From: Pseudomonadota bacterium
GTDB taxonomy: Bacteria > Myxococcota_A > Polyangia > Polyangiales > Polyangiaceae
Reading direction: 5' to 3'
Assembly: GCA_023428245.1 (NCBI GenBank)
Contig: JAEYYX010000030.1
Span: 1 to 24,736 of the forward strand
DNA: 24,736 nucleotides
Shown here: one piece after another, positions 8,950 through 16,092 of the stretch
Layout of the letters: the number at the start of each line of letters is the position of its first letter
Position numbering within the stretch: position 1 is the stretch's first letter
The notes under the pieces: model-generated
Database searches by the model: none
What the model saw: only the letters and a program-made list of their open reading frames with translations
Told to the model about the DNA's origin: nothing
Made by a program: the position numbers and the translations under genes

Positions 8950-9351
8950 GACGGCGCCGTGCCAGCTCGGATTCGGTTGGTTGATCGGGACGCGAAGATC
9001 GAAGCCAACGACGCTCGGCGCGGGGGTTCCGTCCTTCGTGATCGCGACGGAGTTCCGGACCGAGGCGTACTGCATGCCGCTCATCTGGAGCGATTTCGCG
9101 CCTTCGCTCTTCAGCGTCGTCGAGTTCGCGATAGTCGCGGGGCCAGTCACTACGGCCCACTGCGCTACGTTCTCGAACCCGAGAACCGAGAGCTCCGTCG
9201 CCGTCAGCGCGGCTTCGCTCTCTCGCACCTCGTCCACATCGGGCCCTCCGCCATTGCAGCCTGCGACACCGATCGCCAAAATGGCCAGCCGAATCGATCG
9301 AAACGCCTTCACCCCAAGCTCAAGACAAAAAGCTCCACCCGCTCGCGCCAC
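8947..9351 (-). CDS. N-terminal part of the RHS protein: lipoprotein signal plus start of a jelly-roll-like domain
   Basis: This 134-residue frame starts at a GTG preceded by a strong GGAGGAGGT site (complement of 9357-9365). It carries a lipoprotein signal with a hydrophobic core (IRLAILAIGVAGC) and a lipobox ending at Cys32, followed by Asn-Gly-Gly-Gly, so an outer-membrane destination is possible. The rest (LGFENVAQWAVVTGP...GYDLR-like strand pattern...INQPNPSWHGAV) looks like the first half of a jelly-roll or carbohydrate-binding-type domain, whose second half opens the next frame. As written the product ends at the TAG and would be a short stray lipoprotein. It is most likely the true 5' end of the toxin gene. 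Confidence 0.8.
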   Translation of the reverse strand: MARAGGAFCLELGVKAFRSIRLAILAIGVAGCNGGGPDVDEVRESEAALTATELSVLGFENVAQWAVVTGPATIANSTTLKSEGAKSLQMSGMQYASVRNSVAITKDGTPAPSVVGFDLRVPINQPNPSWHGAV

Positions 9352-9533
9352 CCGAGACCTCCTCCAGTCCCCCGCAGCCCGCGAAGCGACAACTCACCCC
9401 TAACTCATCTCGCCGTAGAGCCTCAAGACAAAAGCTCCGCGAAGCGAAGTTCGGCCCGCGGGTCAGCTCGCTTCGTGACGGCCAGGTTTCGAGCAGACGA
9501 ATTTCGGACGACGAGCCAGCGCAGAGCGCGCTC
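9352..9533. other. Intergenic region between the RHS and MazF-type genes
   Basis: It holds no gene. A 17-base string (CTCAAGACAAAAGCTCC) at 9422-9438 recurs with one extra A at 9319-9336 inside the start of the RHS gene, suggesting a local duplication of the promoter-proximal region. I cannot place a confident promoter. Confidence 0.35.
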
Positions 9534-9902
9534 CTAGAGCTCGGGATCTAGGCCGAGAAAGAGCTTCAAGCCTCGATCGATCGCCGCAAGCTCAGACGCA
9601 GCAATACAGCCAAAGGCGCAGCGAATTCTCCGCTTGTCGATCGAGCGGAGTTGATCAACGAGAGCATAAGATTGCTTTGAGAGTCCGTTTTCCCTGGCCG
9701 AAAGCGCCGGATAGAGGGCGCCGCGACCGTGAGTGCCGGTCACCGGCACAACCGCGACAACCGGGAAGCGCTGATCCGTGTTTACGGCGCGGTCACTCAC
9801 GACGATACAGGGACGAGTCCCTCGCTGTTCGTGGCCGACTGTGGGATCGAGCTCAACCAGAACGATCGTTCCGCGATCGAAGCTCACCCCGGCTCGAGCC
9901 AT
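9534..9902 (-). CDS. MazF/PemK-type toxin (mRNA interferase)
   Basis: This 122-residue protein matches the MazF/PemK endoribonuclease family: RGTIVLVELDPTVGHEQRGTRPCIVVSD at the N-terminus, then VVAVVPVTGT, then LSKQSYALVDQLRSIDKRRI and a final helix AIDRGLKLFLGL. The ATG at 9902 is chosen because the family begins just before RGxIVLVxLDP. A longer frame to 9986 would overlap the antitoxin by 103 bases. The gene overlaps the 3' end of the antitoxin by 19 bases, the usual coupled arrangement. The product would cleave RNA in the cytoplasm when the antitoxin is lost. No key motif appears to be missing. Confidence 0.92.
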   Translation of the reverse strand: MARAGVSFDRGTIVLVELDPTVGHEQRGTRPCIVVSDRAVNTDQRFPVVAVVPVTGTHGRGALYPALSARENGLSKQSYALVDQLRSIDKRRIRCAFGCIAASELAAIDRGLKLFLGLDPEL

Positions 9903-10186
9903 CCCTGCCCTTCCACCCACCGCACCGATCGACCCAACGTGGCATCCACAAGCCCTTCGTCCTCTGGTGCCATGCTTTCGCCCCATACCGCGAAGCCGGC
10001 TTCGGAGAGCGGCAGCGTCTCAGGATGCGGGCTCCTGAGCGATTCAAGAAGGGCCTCTCGGCGTCGGCGGGCGAGCTCCTTCTCCACGGCTTCAGCAACG
10101 AACCGACTGCGATTCCTCTCAAACTGGTCGATCCCGAGGACGAGCTCCTTGGGGAGCGTTACGGTGACGCGTTCAGTCGTGTCCAT
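9884..10186 (-). CDS. Ribbon-helix-helix antitoxin of the MazF-type pair
   Basis: This 100-residue protein has a ribbon-helix-helix DNA-binding domain at the N-terminus (ERVTVTLPKELVLGIDQF...RSRFVAEAVEKELARRRREALLESL). An acidic, Trp-containing tail (APEDEGLVDATLGRSVRWVEGQGWLEPG) probably wraps the toxin. The ATG at 10186 starts directly before the beta strand; the frame extends to 10297, but those residues do not look like the family. It is the first gene of the pair. The dyad at 10193-10218, just upstream, is the likely autoregulatory operator. Confidence 0.88.
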   Translation of the reverse strand: MDTTERVTVTLPKELVLGIDQFERNRSRFVAEAVEKELARRRREALLESLRSPHPETLPLSEAGFAVWGESMAPEDEGLVDATLGRSVRWVEGQGWLEPG

Positions 10187-10192
10187 GCCCTC

Positions 10193-10218
10193 AGTATGAC
10201 TCAAAGTATGATCATACT
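10193..10218 (-). promoter_or_regulatory. Palindromic operator upstream of the antitoxin gene
   Basis: A perfect 14-base palindrome AGTATGATCATACT (10205-10218) is followed by a third half-site AGTATGA at 10193-10199, 12 bases from its copy. The site ends six bases before the antitoxin start codon. TATGAT inside the palindrome resembles a -10 box, so bound antitoxin would block transcription. Ribbon-helix-helix antitoxins commonly bind such repeated half-sites. Confidence 0.65.
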
Positions 10219-10256
10219 CCAGGGCACTGAGTTTACCGAGCTCTTCCTCGGACGGC

Positions 10257-12392
10257 TCACTCCGGCATCCACGTCCCGTCAGGGACCTCGGCGTCATGCC
10301 AAAGAACGTTCTTCAGCTTTCCGCGTTCCCAAGCTTCGACTTCGGGCGCACTCAGTGAACGGCTCAGCATCTTGCGAGCAGCGTCGCGGTCGCCAGCCCG
10401 GAGAGCTAACTCGGCGAGAACTTGGTGAGAGCCCGGGTCGTCGGGCGGATTCTCGAACGCAGGCCGCGCGACGTCATAGGCGCGACCGAATGCGAGGAGA
10501 CCTGAATAGTATTGGGCGATGAGAGGGGGAGGGGCTGCTCCCCCTTGCAGATAGGGAGCGAGGGAGACCGCTTCCGCAAGGCTTTCTCGGAGCTGACCTT
10601 TTTCGGACGGGCCCGCAAAGCGATCGAAGGACTCAGCGAGAGCGAGCGCTGCCCCGAGCTCACCCGCGCGCGCGCGAATGATCCCAGAGCGCCCGAAAAG
10701 GGTCCAACATTGTTCGCAGCCTTCCAGGGCCAATTCGACACGACGGAGAGCTTTCCCGTCCTCGCCCAGGCGACTCCAGAGGTCGCTGGAGACGATGAAC
10801 AGGCGACGGCGTTTTGCGGCCCACTCGCCATCGTTCGACGAACCTTTGGTCCAACGAAGGCTCACTCCTTCGCTCGGCAACTCCAGAACAGCATCCTGCT
10901 CCTGGGCGAGGTTGTCCGCGAATTCGGCGACCTTTTTCAAGGTGTCACGTTCGATGTCGGGGGTCGCCGCGGCCAGAGCTTCGAGGACATGAAACTCAAT
11001 CTCCGCGTTCAGGAGCTCAAAGCGCTCCTTTCGATTCAAGGCGAGCGAAGAGAGCGAAAGACGGAGCGCGGAGCGTGGACGATTCTCACGAAGCTCACGC
11101 ACGACGAAGTAATCCTGACCCGAAACATATGTTGGATTGGCTTCAAGTTCGGCGCGCCAAAATTGATCGTTACTCGCGAAGTCACCGGAGCGATCCAAGG
11201 AAATCGCGAGGAACCCGAGCGAAACGACACCCACGCTCAAGACAGCCACGGTTCGGGCCTTTCCCCTCCAGAAGGCGCTTTCGATCGCCGCGCCCAACAT
11301 CAAGAGAACCGGAACGAAAGGAATATAGAGGTAGCGAGGGGAGATCAGGGAGAGCTCACCGTGGGAGATGATCCCCGAAACCGGCAGCCATGCGCCGAGA
11401 AATCCGAGCCAACCGACGGCAATACGAGGCGAGCTCTTCCGCATGCGCCAAGCACCAAGACTGACGCCGACCACCACTGCGGCGCCGAAGATGGCGTAGT
11501 CGATCCGCGGAATCAGGACTCCACCAGACGACATCGTCGCGGCGCGGCCCAGCGTCGTATCGAGAGGCCAAACGTAGAGCGCGATGGCTCGACCGAAACC
11601 TTCGAGCACAAGAAGGACCTTCTTGTCGAACGGAACGGGATGGCTGCCGAGGGCTGTGTCGAAGATGAACGATCGCCAAACTAGGTAGCCAAAAACGAAC
11701 ACGATCGAAGCCCCGAGGGGCTTCATCTCGCGACGGAGGAATGCGACTGGCTCGGCCGAAGAGCGAGCGAACCGATCCAAGGCCACGAGGATCGGTAAAA
11801 CGATGGCCATCTCCTTCGCGGCGAAAGCAAGCACCGAGCCCACAAAGAAGACGAGATACCCTTGTGCACTTCTTTGGTCCGCTCGACGGAGCCCATGCAG
11901 GGCGATCAGAAGTCCCATCAGGCAAAGGGAGTCTCCCCGTCCGCTGATCCAACAAACAACCTCCGATTGAGCGGGATGGAGCGCAAAAAGGAGCGCGAGC
12001 CCTAGAGCGAGACCGCGCGCCCGAAACCACTTCCTCAGGAGCGACCAGAGCAGAACCGAGTTCAGGGCATGAAGGACGAGGTTCGTCAGATGGAACGGAA
12101 GCGGAGAACCAGCCCCCAAGGTCCAGTCGAACGCAAATGTCGCGAGGACAAGCGGCCTCCAGAAGAGCATCCTGTTCGCATTGTTCGATGGATCGTAATT
12201 CGTGTCCCAGATCGTCCCGGTCAGCCACTTGGTCCAATGGTCGAAGGAATGAACCCTATAGTTTCCTTCGATGAGCAAACGATCGTCGAAAAGAAAAGGA
12301 CCCGAGATCGCAGGCGCGAAAGCCGCGAAGGCGAGGACAAACAGCGCCACTCCGAGGAGCCAAGGCGCAACACGAAGCTGCTGAGTTCCCAA
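10257..12392 (-). CDS. TMTC/PMT-like membrane glycosyltransferase with C-terminal helical repeats (copy 2)
   Basis: This polytopic protein (711 residues, roughly ten membrane segments) has GT-C features. They are an acidic pair in the first periplasmic loop (FLFDDRLL, residues 36-37), FWRPLVLATFAFDWTLG, and HPAQSEVVCWISGRGDSL (139-156), which is typical of TMTC-like enzymes. SPRYLYIP follows later. From about residue 400 it is soluble and rich in helical pairs resembling TPRs, with a CEQC motif. Such enzymes transfer lipid-linked sugars to proteins at the periplasmic face; here the likely target is the pilin. The annotated start is a TTG with no spaced ribosome-binding site. An AAGGAG at 12411-12416 instead serves an ATG at 12406 in another frame. 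The gap to copy 1 is 56 bases, so co-transcription is likely. Confidence 0.8.
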   Translation of the reverse strand: MGTQQLRVAPWLLGVALFVLAFAAFAPAISGPFLFDDRLLIEGNYRVHSFDHWTKWLTGTIWDTNYDPSNNANRMLFWRPLVLATFAFDWTLGAGSPLPFHLTNLVLHALNSVLLWSLLRKWFRARGLALGLALLFALHPAQSEVVCWISGRGDSLCLMGLLIALHGLRRADQRSAQGYLVFFVGSVLAFAAKEMAIVLPILVALDRFARSSAEPVAFLRREMKPLGASIVFVFGYLVWRSFIFDTALGSHPVPFDKKVLLVLEGFGRAIALYVWPLDTTLGRAATMSSGGVLIPRIDYAIFGAAVVVGVSLGAWRMRKSSPRIAVGWLGFLGAWLPVSGIISHGELSLISPRYLYIPFVPVLLMLGAAIESAFWRGKARTVAVLSVGVVSLGFLAISLDRSGDFASNDQFWRAELEANPTYVSGQDYFVVRELRENRPRSALRLSLSSLALNRKERFELLNAEIEFHVLEALAAATPDIERDTLKKVAEFADNLAQEQDAVLELPSEGVSLRWTKGSSNDGEWAAKRRRLFIVSSDLWSRLGEDGKALRRVELALEGCEQCWTLFGRSGIIRARAGELGAALALAESFDRFAGPSEKGQLRESLAEAVSLAPYLQGGAAPPPLIAQYYSGLLAFGRAYDVARPAFENPPDDPGSHQVLAELALRAGDRDAARKMLSRSLSAPEVEAWERGKLKNVLWHDAEVPDGTWMPE

Positions 12393-12448
12393 AACAGGAG
12401 CATCATACCGCTCCTTATTGACCTCCGGCCGAGAAAAGCGCCCGTTCT

Positions 12449-14692
12449 TCAGGGAGAACTTGGGACGTCGGGGATCCAGAGGGATGGGGGGCGAGCCGCG
12501 TCACGCCATGGTGCGGGACCTAGTTCGAGGAATCTTTGAACCTCCTCGGGCGGCAAGAAAAGCTCAGCCATTGTCCGCGCCTTGGTGAGATGACCTGCTT
12601 GGAGTGCGAGGAGCGCGAGCTCCTTCTGAGCGGTTGGCTCGGACGGCGGGCTTGAATAGACGGGGCGCAGGAGCTCGTACGCCCGCCCAAAGGCGTCCAG
12701 ACTTTGATACAGATACGCGAGCACCTCTGGCGCGGGAGCCTCTCTCGACTCAGACAACACCGGAGCCAACTCAAGCGCACGCGCGAGTCTTGCATGAAGT
12801 TCCCCGCGACGCCTCGGATCGCCGTAGCGGTCAAAGGCCCTCGATAAGGCCAAGGCTCCTTCGAAGTCACGGGCCCGAGCACGGACCAGGGCAGCTTGTG
12901 TATGCAGGAGCCAACATTTCTCGCAGTCCGTGAGAGCGTGCTCCAGCCTCTCGGCCGCCGCGTCATCGTACCCGAGGCGGCTGAGGAAGTCCGCCGATTC
13001 GAGGAGCAGCGAACGGCGGCGCACGTACCACTCGAGGCGCTCAGCGTCGGCCTGGTCGAATTGTAGCACGGTATCTTTCTCGGGAAGTCGAAGAACGCTC
13101 GGCTTTCGCTGGACGATGTCGTCACAGAAGCGGCTCAGCGCACCCAATGTCTTTCGGTCCGCGTCAGGCGTCGATGCGGCGAGCGCCCGGATGATATGAA
13201 ACTCGAGACCCTCGTTGAGGCTCCGGTAACCGGCCTTTAGGTTCGATGCGAGGAAGTGTCGCGCCAACTTCAGGGCCGACGCTGGTCTTTTCTGCGCAAG
13301 CTCGCGGACCACGAAAAAATCCTGAGCAGCGATGTAGTTCGGATTGGCTAGAATCTCGGCCTTCCAAAATGCTTGAGAGGATGCGTAATCCTGACTTCTT
13401 CGGAAGGAGGTCAGGCCCAGAGCCATCAAAATCGGTACTCCAAGGCGCGGAAGTAGAAGCTCGAGACGGCGTCCGGGGGTGCGAGCGAGGGCCTCCACCG
13501 CTGATCCGAGCGCGAAGAGGAGCGGTATGAGAGGAATGTAGAGGTAACGCGGAGAGATGAGCGCGAGCTGCCTGTGCGAGACGAGCCCGGAGACAGGAAG
13601 CCAGGTCACAAGAAAACAGATCCATCCGACCGCAATCCCGGGAGCCCTTGTCCGGCTCCGCCAGGACACGGCAGTCCCAGACGCAAGGAAAAGGCCACCA
13701 ACGGCGGCGTAGTCCGTGCGCGCGACGTCAATGCCGTCCACGGAGCGGGTGATCGCTTGGCCCAGCGTTGTGTTGGCGGGCCACAGGACGAGTTCAAGAC
13801 AGCGGCCGAGGGTCTCGAAGACAAACGGAAGGCGACGGATCGTGTCGTGCGCGGGGCTTGAGGGCGCTGTTGGTAGAACGAACGCTCGCAGCGTTAGGTA
13901 GCCGACCGTCACAAGGACCGCCGCTAACAGGGGCCACTTTTCGCGAGCAACAAACCGGCGCCAATTCGCCTCCGGATGGCGGGCCCAACGCTCCGTCAGG
14001 ACGAGCGCAGGAAGAACCACGGCCATCTCCTTCGATAAGAAGGCGATCAGCGCTCCAAGGACACTCAAGATCATCCCTCGAGTCGAGTGCTGAGGGAGCA
14101 TTCGCACGCCGTGGAGCGACACGAGGAGCCCGAAACAACATAAGGAATCGCCCCGCCCACTGATCCAACAAACGACCTCGCTCTGGGCCGGGTGGAGCGC
14201 GAAGACTGCCGCTAGTCCCCAGGCGAGACCTCGGACGCGAAACCACGACCGAAGCAAACTCCAAAGGAGAAGCACGTTCGCGCCGTGGAGCAGGAGATTC
14301 GTTGCGTGAAACCAGGCAGGCTCGCCCCCTCCGATTGTCCAGTTCAGCGCAAAGGTCGCGAGAACGAGGGGCCGCCAAAAGTCGAGACCTGCCTCGTTCT
14401 GCGCGGGATCGTAATTTGAATCCGCCAAAGAGGCGCGAAACCAATGCCGAAAATGCGCGAGGTCGTGGACGTAGTCGTTCCCCGAGACGAGTACTTTGTC
14501 ATCGAAGATGTAAGGGCCAACCAAGGAGGGCGTGAATGCGCCGACCGCCAAGAGGAGGAGCATCGCCCCCGGCGCGAGGGATCCGATGATGGACGTGCGC
14601 GGCTTCAACGGAGCGACAATAAATTCTTTCCGAATGAAAGGAAATCTTACCTTGAGACCCTCTACGGAGAAGTCCCACGCACCCAGCGGCAC
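12449..14692 (-). CDS. TMTC/PMT-like membrane glycosyltransferase with C-terminal helical repeats (copy 1)
   Basis: This 747-residue paralogue of the next gene shares the same layout. It has an acidic pair in the first loop (YIFDDKVL, 64-65), FWRPLVLATFALNWTIGGGEPAWFHATNLLLHG, an identical HPAQSEVVCWISGRGDSL block, WLPVSGLVSH...SPRYLYIP, and a soluble C-terminal helical region with CEKC in the matching place. Family knowledge points to a lipid-linked-sugar-dependent protein O-glycosyltransferase in the inner membrane. It lies 190 bases downstream of the pilin gene, behind a strong hairpin pair, so it depends on readthrough or its own promoter. The GTG at 14692 lacks a ribosome-binding site. 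The true start may be further in, since the first membrane segment begins only near residue 40. Confidence 0.8.
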   Translation of the reverse strand: MPLGAWDFSVEGLKVRFPFIRKEFIVAPLKPRTSIIGSLAPGAMLLLLAVGAFTPSLVGPYIFDDKVLVSGNDYVHDLAHFRHWFRASLADSNYDPAQNEAGLDFWRPLVLATFALNWTIGGGEPAWFHATNLLLHGANVLLLWSLLRSWFRVRGLAWGLAAVFALHPAQSEVVCWISGRGDSLCCFGLLVSLHGVRMLPQHSTRGMILSVLGALIAFLSKEMAVVLPALVLTERWARHPEANWRRFVAREKWPLLAAVLVTVGYLTLRAFVLPTAPSSPAHDTIRRLPFVFETLGRCLELVLWPANTTLGQAITRSVDGIDVARTDYAAVGGLFLASGTAVSWRSRTRAPGIAVGWICFLVTWLPVSGLVSHRQLALISPRYLYIPLIPLLFALGSAVEALARTPGRRLELLLPRLGVPILMALGLTSFRRSQDYASSQAFWKAEILANPNYIAAQDFFVVRELAQKRPASALKLARHFLASNLKAGYRSLNEGLEFHIIRALAASTPDADRKTLGALSRFCDDIVQRKPSVLRLPEKDTVLQFDQADAERLEWYVRRRSLLLESADFLSRLGYDDAAAERLEHALTDCEKCWLLHTQAALVRARARDFEGALALSRAFDRYGDPRRRGELHARLARALELAPVLSESREAPAPEVLAYLYQSLDAFGRAYELLRPVYSSPPSEPTAQKELALLALQAGHLTKARTMAELFLPPEEVQRFLELGPAPWRDAARPPSLWIPDVPSSP

Positions 14693-14811
14693 GTGAGAGA
14701 CTGATGGATCGCAAACATATTCGAGCGGCCAGGCGAGAAAAGATGGCAGGCTCGTCGCAGAACAATGGGAAAGGCATGCGCGAGATAGCGGAGGTTGGGC
14801 TTCGGACCGAC

Positions 14812-14847
14812 AAATGAAAGAGGCTGCTCCCGCAGGAACAGCCTCTT
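14812..14847 (-). terminator. Rho-independent-like terminator downstream of the pilin gene
   Basis: Nine-base arms AAGAGGCTG (14818-14826) and CAGCCTCTT (14839-14847) form a hairpin, with three further pairs after one mismatch and a four-base loop. Read on the minus strand it is followed by TTTCATTTG. It lies about 36 bases past the pilin stop. Confidence 0.75.
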
Positions 14848-14854
14848 CCGGTTG

Positions 14855-14875
14855 TCTCTTCGCTACGCGAAGAGA
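14855..14875 (-). terminator. Second hairpin directly after the pilin stop codon
   Basis: A perfect nine-base stem, TCTCTTCGC (14855-14863) with GCGAAGAGA (14867-14875), closes a three-base loop seven bases past the pilin TGA. It has no T-run of its own. It may protect the 3' end of an abundant pilin mRNA or assist the adjacent terminator. Confidence 0.65.
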
Positions 14876-14882
14876 GCCATCA

Positions 14883-15482
14883 TCATTCGTCGGGGTTGGT
14901 CTCTTCGGCAGCCGGTGAAAGAGTGAGCGTCAGGTTTGGAGCCGTACCTCCGATCAATCCGCGACGTCGGAACGTCGAAATCACCGTGTCGCCATCCAGA
15001 TCGCCGAACGCTTCAGCGTTGAAGAAGTCACCCGTTGCAGGTACGTTCCCAGCGACAGAAGCCGTGTAGCCGTACTGGTAGTACTGGGGACCTTTGATCG
15101 AGAACTTCAGACAGGTCCAGCCGGTTGTGGCGTTGTTACCAGCCAACGCCCATTCGCCTTCATCAGCCTGATACTTTGCGCCCCGGACGGCCGCAACGTC
15201 ACCGGGGACCTTGTTAGGCGCCGTGTCACAAAGGCGGCGGGCAGCACCGATCGAGCCACTCACAGAGAGCAACGCGCCATCCATCGTCTCGCCCTCAAAC
15301 GCCGTCACCGCACCTTTCGAAATCGCCCCGAGCATGTTCCGCGCTTCACCCGTCTTCGAGCTGGCTACGTATTTCTGCACGCCGTAGATGGCGAGGGAGG
15401 CGAGGATGCCGATGATCACGACCACGATCATGAGTTCGATGAGCGTGAAGCCGCGGAGTCGTTTCTTGGTCAGTTTCTGCAT
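14883..15482 (-). CDS. pilA: Type IV pilin (PilA-like)
   Basis: This is a type IV prepilin: an 11-residue basic leader (MQKLTKKRLRG) precedes the cleavage site and the conserved FTLIELMIVVVIIGILASLAIYGVQKYV helix, with Glu16 as mature Glu5. The mature protein would be about 188 residues. Two Cys (85 and 124) could form the family's disulfide. The C-terminus (TAPNLTLTLSPAAEETNPDE) is rich in Thr, Ser and Asn and could be the glycosylated part. An AGGAG site lies seven bases before the ATG, and a near-consensus sigma-54 promoter lies 45 bases upstream. Length and promoter suggest the major pilin, assembled at the cell envelope for motility or adhesion. A pseudopilin is the alternative. Confidence 0.9.
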   Translation of the reverse strand: MQKLTKKRLRGFTLIELMIVVVIIGILASLAIYGVQKYVASSKTGEARNMLGAISKGAVTAFEGETMDGALLSVSGSIGAARRLCDTAPNKVPGDVAAVRGAKYQADEGEWALAGNNATTGWTCLKFSIKGPQYYQYGYTASVAGNVPATGDFFNAEAFGDLDGDTVISTFRRRGLIGGTAPNLTLTLSPAAEETNPDE

Positions 15483-15526
15483 ATAGAATCTCCTGAAAAT
15501 TGTGGCCGGGGTTCCGACCGAGCCAT

Positions 15527-15543
15527 TAGCAGGGACCGTGCCA
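15527..15543 (-). promoter_or_regulatory. Sigma-54 (RpoN) promoter of the pilin gene
   Basis: On the minus strand the site reads TGGCACGGTCCCTGCTA. It has the -24 GG and -12 GC exactly 12 bases apart and matches TGGCACG-N4-TTGCW at all but one position. Transcription would start near 15516 and give a leader of about 35 bases with the AGGAG site. Pilin genes are sigma-54 dependent in several bacteria. Confidence 0.85.
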
Positions 15544-15685
15544 ACTCGTTCCGAGGACGGGGGGCCAATGAGTATTTGGACGGCGGGTCAGGACGGAGCC
15601 GATTTGGCGCCCTTTCAGCAAAATCCAGCCGGGGTTTACGCAGGGAACTGTGGGAGAGGGGCCGAAAGGCCCCCCGAGGTGCGCC

Positions 15686-15720
15686 TGACGAAAATCGTCA
15701 CCTGTCGAAATGCCCTGACA
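15686..15720 (-). promoter_or_regulatory. Candidate enhancer (activator-binding) dyads upstream of the pilin promoter
   Basis: Two adjacent inverted repeats lie about 145-175 bases upstream of the sigma-54 promoter. One is TGACGA-AAA-TCGTCA (15686-15700). The other is TGTC (15703-15706) with GACA (15717-15720). TGTC/GACA half-sites resemble those bound by PilR/NtrC-type activators, and the distance suits DNA looping. The assignment is inferred. Confidence 0.5.
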
Positions 15721-15827
15721 AACTGCGGCAGGAAGGGAATGAGGGTCGATGTATTCGTCTGGAGCCGCATCCCTGATGTTTCACTTCCGAAGTTGCGCTC
15801 TCAGCTGGCGGTGCCAATATTGACACC

Positions 15828-16076
15828 ATGAAGATCGAGGATCTGGTCGCCGCAATGCGCGCGGCTCCCCAGAACATCCGGTTTTCAGATGCTGTCAAAG
15901 TAGCCTGCCACTACTTCGGAGAACCCCGCCAAAAGGGAACCAGCCATTGTGTTTGGAAGATGCCTTGGCCAGGAGACCCTCGAGTGAACCTCCAGAACAA
16001 GAACGGGATGGCCAAAGCATATCAAGTGAGGCAGCTACTCGAAGCCATCGGGCTCCATGCAGAAAGACGAAAGTAG
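15828..16076 (+). CDS. hicA: HicA-family toxin
   Basis: This 82-residue protein has the HicA double-stranded-RNA-binding-like fold pattern. An N-terminal helix (IEDLVAAMRAA) is followed by KVACHYFGEPRQKGTSHCVWKMP, where His40 of GTSH is the expected catalytic residue. PRVNLQNKNGMAKAYQVRQLLEAIG is the typical C-terminal part. HicA toxins are mRNA interferases blocked by HicB. The gene comes before hicB, the common order for this family. It is divergent from the pilin gene, so its promoter shares the 15544-15827 region with the pilin enhancer candidates. It ends in TAG. Confidence 0.9.
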   Translation: MKIEDLVAAMRAAPQNIRFSDAVKVACHYFGEPRQKGTSHCVWKMPWPGDPRVNLQNKNGMAKAYQVRQLLEAIGLHAERRK

Positions 16077-16092
16077 AAAGGAAACCAAACCC

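Noticed and set aside
9903..9986. Longer MazF-type start
   Set aside because: The extra residues do not look like the family and would overlap the antitoxin by 103 bases.
10512..11684. 390-codon plus-strand frame
   Set aside because: It is antisense to the second glycosyltransferase and has no ribosome-binding site or domain.
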